Below, one piece after another: positions 6,056 through 7,933 of a DNA stretch of 7,933 nt. Where the stretch lies: positions 1 to 7,933 of the forward strand of contig CAJUFK010000138.1 in the NCBI GenBank assembly GCA_910585535.1, read 5' to 3'. The number at the start of each line of letters is the position of its first letter. Within the stretch, counting starts at the first letter, position 1. Origin of the DNA: an uncultured Angelakisella sp. (GTDB lineage Bacteria > Bacillota > Clostridia > Oscillospirales > Ruminococcaceae). Made by a program: the position numbers and the translations under genes. Under the pieces are notes generated by a model. That model did no database searches. It was not told the origin of the DNA and was given only the letters and a program-made list of their open reading frames with translations.

Positions 6056-6997
6056 ATGCTGTTCAAAAAAGGATCCCAGGCCCTCAAGCAGGCCCAGGAG
6101 GGAAAAAGCCTTTATCCGGTGCTTCATGTGGCGGAAAGCTTGAAAGCGTATCAGCAGGAGCTGGTAAAAAAAGAGGTGGCTTCCCTTTGGGAATTGAGCC
6201 GGGTGGGCGCCTCCTTTTCCAGCGTATTGAAGGAAGGCGACCGGTTCCAGGAGAAGCTGGAGGAATTGGGCGACTCCTTCTCCAATATCAATGAAACGGC
6301 GGAACAGTTCAGCCATGTGCGGGGGGAGATCGGTCAGGCTGTAGCCGAGGCCAGGGACCAAATGGCCGCGCTGGGGCAGACTTCCATGGAGGTCCAGCGT
6401 TCCTACGACACCATGGCAGAGACCTTTTCCCAGCTGGAGACCGCCATCCGGGAGATCCAGCAGTCCATGGGCAAGATCATTTCCATTGCGGAGCAGACCA
6501 ACATCCTGGCCATCAATGCCTCCATTGAAGCCGCCAGGGCGGGGACCGAGGGCCGAAGCTTTGCAGTAGTTGCCACCCAGGTCAAGGAGCTGGCTGAAAA
6601 GATCAAGGAATTGGCCGGTGAGGTGGACAAAGGGGTAAACGAGGTGGAGCATCATGCCAACGACCTCAGTCACAACATCACCTCCTCCCAGCAGACGCTG
6701 GGGCAGGGCGTAGGCATCGTAAGCCAGACAGAGGGCAGCTTCCAGCGGATCACAGATGCGGCGGAGGGCGCCGTTTCTGTACAGACCGGGATCTCCGGCG
6801 TCATCGAGGATTCCCGGCAGGAACTCCAGATCCTGCGCCAGTTCTTTGACCAGATCAAAGGGCAGTACCAAGAGGTCGTAAAGCATATCGATTCCGCCAG
6901 CCAGCTGGGCACCACAAAAAGTGCCATGTTCGAGGATATGGACAACATGATCTCCCAGCTTCGGCCCCTTGTCAATGACATGGAGATCAAAGGCTGA
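6056..6997 (+). CDS. Soluble methyl-accepting chemotaxis-type signalling protein
   Basis: 313 residues, highly helical, with no signal peptide, membrane segment, HAMP or recognisable sensor domain. The hallmark MCP hairpin tip IAEQTNILAINASIEAARAG lies at 144-163 and is followed by the conserved FAVVATQVKELAEKIKELA at 169-187; this is the site where the family contacts CheA and CheW. About 150 residues precede and about 150 follow the tip, so nearly the whole protein could be one long antiparallel coiled coil. No CheR-tethering pentapeptide is seen at the C-terminus (ends DMEIKG). The N-terminal 60 residues are of unknown function and may contact the FIST protein (inference). GGGAGG at 6042-6047 precedes the ATG, and the gene follows the FIST gene by 15 bases. 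No cheA, cheW or flagellar gene is in the window, so coupling to motility is not shown. Confidence 0.9.
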   Translation: MLFKKGSQALKQAQEGKSLYPVLHVAESLKAYQQELVKKEVASLWELSRVGASFSSVLKEGDRFQEKLEELGDSFSNINETAEQFSHVRGEIGQAVAEARDQMAALGQTSMEVQRSYDTMAETFSQLETAIREIQQSMGKIISIAEQTNILAINASIEAARAGTEGRSFAVVATQVKELAEKIKELAGEVDKGVNEVEHHANDLSHNITSSQQTLGQGVGIVSQTEGSFQRITDAAEGAVSVQTGISGVIEDSRQELQILRQFFDQIKGQYQEVVKHIDSASQLGTTKSAMFEDMDNMISQLRPLVNDMEIKG

Positions 6998-7018
6998 CCG
7001 AAAAAACCAAAACCAAGG

Positions 7019-7057
7019 GCTGTGCCTGGGGATTCCTAGGCATGGCTTTTCTTTTTC
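7019..7057 (+). terminator. Terminator of the FIST-MCP operon
   Basis: GCTGTGCCTGGG (7019-7030), loop GATT, CCTAGGCATGGC (7035-7046): twelve base pairs including three G-U wobbles, then TTTTCTTTTTC. It starts 22 bases after the MCP stop codon and closes the two-gene operon. Confidence 0.85.
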
Positions 7058-7070
7058 TGCCAGTCTGCCG

Positions 7071-7089
7071 GAGGCTTTGAGCCTCTTTT
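7071..7089 (+). terminator. Second small terminator-like hairpin
   Basis: GAGGC, loop TTTGA, GCCTC and then TTTT, just before the lysS promoter. It may act as a tandem backup to the terminator at 7019-7057. The stem is only five base pairs, so the call is tentative. Confidence 0.4.
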
Positions 7090-7101
7090 GCGCTGAAATC
7101 C

Positions 7102-7129
7102 TTTACAAACCGCCTTTTTCTGGTATAAT
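7102..7129 (+). promoter_or_regulatory. lysS promoter, sigma-A type
   Basis: TTTACA (7102-7107) and TATAAT (7124-7129) with a 16-base spacer; one mismatch in the -35 box. Transcription should start near 7136, leaving a leader of about 40 bases. That is too short for a T-box riboswitch, and no T-box or lysine riboswitch structure is visible. Confidence 0.7.
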
Positions 7130-7159
7130 AAGAAAGTTAAAAACTGTCGCTGAGAATAA

Positions 7160-7165
7160 AGGAGG
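7160..7165 (+). promoter_or_regulatory. lysS ribosome binding site, supports the GTG start
   Basis: AGGAGG (7160-7165, within AAAGGAGG) stands ten bases before GTG at 7176. An in-frame TGA at 7170-7172 lies only two codons upstream, so the coding region cannot begin earlier and GTG is the first possible start. Confidence 0.8.
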
Positions 7166-7175
7166 AAGTTGAATC

Positions 7176-7933
7176 GTGGATCTGGAACAGAGGATCGAAA
7201 ATGCCCGGGAAAAGCTGGACAGCGTGGTGGAAAAGGCTGCAGACCGAGCCGAGGAGGCCGCTCAGCAGCTGACCCAGGAGATCTTTACCGAACAGGTACG
7301 GGTTCGCCGGGAAAAGCTGGCCGCCCTTCAGGAGGAGGGCCATGATCCCTTTACCATCACCAAGTACCCGGTGACCGGAATGGCCACCTGGATCAAGGCG
7401 GAATTTGCCGCCCGCCCCGAGCCCCCCGAAGGGGAGGGGGTCCCCGGACCCACGGTCTCCATTGCCGGGCGCCTGATGACCAAGCGGGGTATGGGCAAGG
7501 TGGGCTTTGCCGACCTCCAGGACAGTTCGGGCCGCATTCAGCTGTATGTCCGCAAGGATCTGGTGGGAGAGGAAGCCTACGCCGCCTACAAGAAGTTCGA
7601 CATCGGGGACATTGTGGGAGTCACCGGGGAGGTGTTCCGCACCAAGATGGGGGAGATTTCGGTCCGGGCCCAGGAGGTGGTCCTGCTCTCCAAGTCCCTC
7701 CTCCCCCTCCCCGACAAGTGGAGCGGCCTAAAGGATGTGGACACCCGTTACCGTCAGCGGTATGTGGACCTCATCGTCAACCCCAATGTCAAGCTCACCT
7801 TCTACAAGCGCTCCCGGATCATCAACGAGATCAGAAAATATTTGGACGGCAAGGGCTTCCTGGAGGTGGACACCCCCATCCTCACCCCCTGTGAGATCGG
7901 CGCCACCGCCCGGCCCTTTATCACCCACCACAA
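7176..7933 (+). CDS. lysS: Lysyl-tRNA synthetase, class II (5' part, runs off the window)
   Basis: Charges tRNA-Lys with lysine at the cost of ATP in the cytosol. 252 codons are present and the 3' part of the gene lies beyond the window; family members are about 490-510 residues. Reading from GTG: a charged helical leader (1-40), RVRREKLAALQEEGHDPF at 42-59, an OB-fold anticodon-binding domain at about 93-175 with the signature MTKRGMGKVGFADLQD at 101-116, the linker DTRYRQRYVDLI at 189-200, and the start of the class II catalytic domain with motif 1 around FLEVDTPIL at 228-236 and ARPFITHH at 245-252. The leader helix of about 40 residues ahead of the first conserved arginines is somewhat long. 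The gene has its own promoter after the MCP terminators. tRNA-Lys lies 2.5 kb upstream on the same strand. Confidence 0.95.
   Translation, partial: MDLEQRIENAREKLDSVVEKAADRAEEAAQQLTQEIFTEQVRVRREKLAALQEEGHDPFTITKYPVTGMATWIKAEFAARPEPPEGEGVPGPTVSIAGRLMTKRGMGKVGFADLQDSSGRIQLYVRKDLVGEEAYAAYKKFDIGDIVGVTGEVFRTKMGEISVRAQEVVLLSKSLLPLPDKWSGLKDVDTRYRQRYVDLIVNPNVKLTFYKRSRIINEIRKYLDGKGFLEVDTPILTPCEIGATARPFITHH

Noticed and set aside
7130..7175. T-box or lysine riboswitch ahead of lysS
   Set aside because: The predicted leader is only about 40 bases and holds no specifier stem, T-box sequence or antiterminator.
1..7933. CRISPR array, phage or defence genes
   Set aside because: No regularly spaced direct repeats and no integrase, capsid, nuclease-effector or toxin-antitoxin motif in any convincing open frame.

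Overview
The window looks like chromosomal DNA of a GC-rich low-copy Firmicute, most likely a gut clostridium of the Oscillospiraceae/Ruminococcaceae type. Reasons: strong AGGAGG-type ribosome sites, sigma-A promoters with consensus TTGACA/TATAAT boxes, a tRNA with an encoded CCA end, a clostridial-style sirtuin zinc knuckle, and heavy G/C third positions. The assignment to family is inference; no marker gene here proves it.

Layout. The left half is read on the minus strand: recG (4455 to 2416), then a SIR2-family deacylase with an unusual C-terminal extension (2280 to 1183), then a 166-bp palindromic repeat element filling the gap (998-1163), then thioredoxin reductase trxB (973 to 59), ending near a GC-rich hairpin (23-48). 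The right half is read on the plus strand: tRNA-Lys(UUU) at 4632-4707 with its own consensus promoter and terminator, then a two-gene operon of a cytosolic FIST sensor protein (4985-6040) and a soluble methyl-accepting chemotaxis-type protein (6056-6997) under another consensus promoter, then a terminator, and finally the 5' two-fifths or so of lysS (GTG start at 7176, running off the end). recG and tRNA-Lys are divergent from a shared 177-bp promoter region.

Function. recG, trxB, tRNA-Lys and lysS are housekeeping genes (fork repair, thiol redox, lysine decoding). The most interesting part is the FIST-MCP pair: the FIST protein has a sensor but no output domain, and the MCP has an output domain but no sensor or membrane anchor, so together they look like a split, fully cytoplasmic signal receptor. 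The two other points worth checking are the sirtuin's extra domain of about 110 residues and the palindromic MITE-like element, which abuts the trxB ribosome site and leaves no visible promoter for that gene.
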